Assembly: GCA_004151065.3 (NCBI GenBank)
Contig: NWUY0300019210.1
Span: 31,936-49,239, forward strand
Reading direction: 5' to 3'
Source of the DNA: Larix sibirica
Taxonomy: Eukaryota; Streptophyta; Pinopsida; Pinales; Pinaceae
Length of the DNA stretch: 17,304 nt
Shown: in pieces, positions 16,342 to 17,304 of the stretch
How positions within the stretch are numbered: position 1 is the stretch's first letter
Layout: each line of letters begins with the position of its first letter
Translations under genes and position numbers: made by a program
The notes under the pieces: generated by a model
Told to the model about the DNA's origin: nothing
Databases searched by the model: none
The model's input: the letters and a program-made list of their open reading frames with translations, nothing else

Positions 16342-16558
16342 ATGGGGTTTGACTTGGTTCATGACGGTAAGATTGGGGTCATATGGTGTTGATGATGATG
16401 GAAATGAGGGCTAAAGCTGCCAAAATGATGTATAAAGACAAAAGTACTCATGACAAACTAAGTGAACAAAATACAAATGTGTACCTCCAATTCCCCCACA
16501 CCTACATGAACACTCCTCAACCCAAGAGCTCTCAAGTGAAGCACACACCTTCATGTAA
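16342..16558. other. Spacer between the minus-strand LTR and the tandem duplication
   Basis: This flanks the proposed LTR start. The open frame 16383-16592 is Met- and Ser-rich at the start and has no recognisable domain, and it runs into the tandem repeat. I see no gene here. Confidence 0.4.
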
Positions 16559-16733
16559 GCAACCAAGAGTCCCCATGCTACCTAGGGCTTAACGCCCCCC
16601 CAGGTGCCCAACACTTCTTCTCCAAATGGGTTGTCCTCTCAAGAAAGCAACCAAGAGTCCCATGCTACCTGGGGCTTAACGCGCCCCCAGGTGCCCAACA
16701 CTTCTTCTCCAAATGGGTTGTCCTCCCAAGAAA
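16559..16733. repeat. Two-copy 88/87-bp tandem duplication
   Basis: Units 16559-16646 (88 bp) and 16647-16733 (87 bp) are nearly identical. Each starts gcaaccaagagtccc and ends aagaaa, and a third start, gcaacca, follows at 16734. They differ by one C in a C run, by cctaggg/cctgggg, by a g/c within the cgccccc run, and by ctctc/ctccc. The unit is more GC-rich than its surroundings (gcccaacacttcttctcc). Confidence 0.95.
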
Positions 16734-16739
16734 GCAACC

Positions 16740-17184
16740 AAACCCTCCATGTTCTTGCCTAATGAAAAATGTCACAAAGCCACATAGCTCTCCAACCTCC
16801 CAAGGAAGTGCACCACATAAACTTCAAGTGAAGATATAACAAGCTATGGGTAAGCTATCTCCAATGTTTATATTCATCACGGTACAACCATGAGTAGTCA
16901 ACACACCATACACCCCACTTTACATAAAACACCCTCAAATATAATATAAACACTTTTAAAATAGCTCCAAAAGCTAACACTTCCCTTCTATCCGCCAACT
17001 CAACCCTCCTTCTCCATTCCTTTAGCCTAAAACACTCCCTATAAAAGGAAATTAGTTGATTGAAATTATAGAAAATAGATCCTTTTAAATGTCTTTTCAC
17101 TTTTAATAGCAACACCTAATAACATTGCACATCATGTTATTTGGTAAATACCTACCTTAATAAAATGGGTTACTAAAATGTTCA
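16740..17184. other. Spacer without recognisable features
   Basis: C- and A-rich plus strand with short blocks such as acacaccatacaccccac. The minus-strand open frame 16855-17115 has no domain. No RNA gene or repeat boundary was recognised. Confidence 0.45.
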
Positions 17185-17304
17185 CTGGTTGTAGCTTGGG
17201 TGGCTGGGAGGAATGATCGTTGCCCTCCTCACTCACTCAAACTCACCCAGGTTCAATTCTTGTAAGTGACATGATGCTCTTGTTGAGCCCTATTTCTAGC
17301 TTGC
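17185..17304 (+). mobile_element. tRNA-like SINE head (S4), continues beyond the window
   Basis: An A box, TAGCTTGGGTGG (17192-17203), and a near-perfect B box, AGGTTCAATTCT (17249-17260), lie 45 bp apart, as in tRNA-derived SINEs. The sequence after the B box, tgtaagtgacatgatgctct, does not fold as a tRNA acceptor stem by eye, so a SINE fits better than a working tRNA. The 3' end and target duplication are outside the window. Confidence 0.6.

Noticed and set aside
1-17304. CRISPR array, bacterial operon or prophage system
   Set aside because: No regularly spaced direct repeats with unique spacers, no ribosome binding sites and no tightly packed ORFs; the elements are those of a plant nuclear genome.

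Overview
This 17.3 kb window looks like a stretch of nuclear DNA from a land plant with a large, repeat-rich genome. It is AT-rich and has no intact gene. It is filled with decayed retroelements of plant type: L1-clade LINEs carrying a C-terminal RNase H, a Ty3/gypsy element with a chromodomain-like tail, and tRNA-derived SINEs. A gymnosperm would fit the element types, but the sequence does not prove it. Single ambiguous bases occur at 4035 and 14640. No reading frame is uninterrupted over a whole domain set, so every coding call is a pseudogene.

Layout, left to right. From 1 to about 1520 lies the 3' part of one LINE (LINE-A): the end of the reverse-transcriptase region, a zinc-finger domain and RNase H. 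From 2035 to 2687 is a broken coding-like stretch of unknown family. A tRNA-derived SINE at about 3048-3247 has recognisable target-site duplications and appears to hold two tRNA-like heads. A 60-bp tandem duplication follows at 3430-3549. From 4133 to 6181 is a long (about 680 codon) decayed reading frame of unknown family with a Ser/Thr/Pro/Gln-rich N-terminal part and a helical C-terminal part.

From about 7103 to about 12200 is a nearly complete second LINE (LINE-B): an ORF1-like piece with an in-frame 111-bp duplication, then endonuclease, reverse transcriptase, zinc finger and RNase H. From 12246 to about 14150 is the 3' half of a Ty3/gypsy element: RNase H end, integrase and chromodomain-like tail, then a purine tract and a probable 3' LTR start. 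A second SINE (13070-13290) is inserted in the integrase domain, with an A-rich tail and a diverged 20-bp target duplication.

From 14400 onward come a probable antisense LINE 3' end, a third SINE (14641-14735) of the same family as the second half of the first one, and a probable minus-strand LTR (15593-16341) with TATA box, AATAAA signal and tRNA-type primer binding site. An 87/88-bp tandem duplication (16559-16733) and a fourth tRNA-like SINE head running off the end (17185-17304) complete the window. In-frame stops in the pseudogenes are mostly TAG at places where Gln (CAG) or Trp (TGG) fits, as expected from long-term decay of methylated cytosines.
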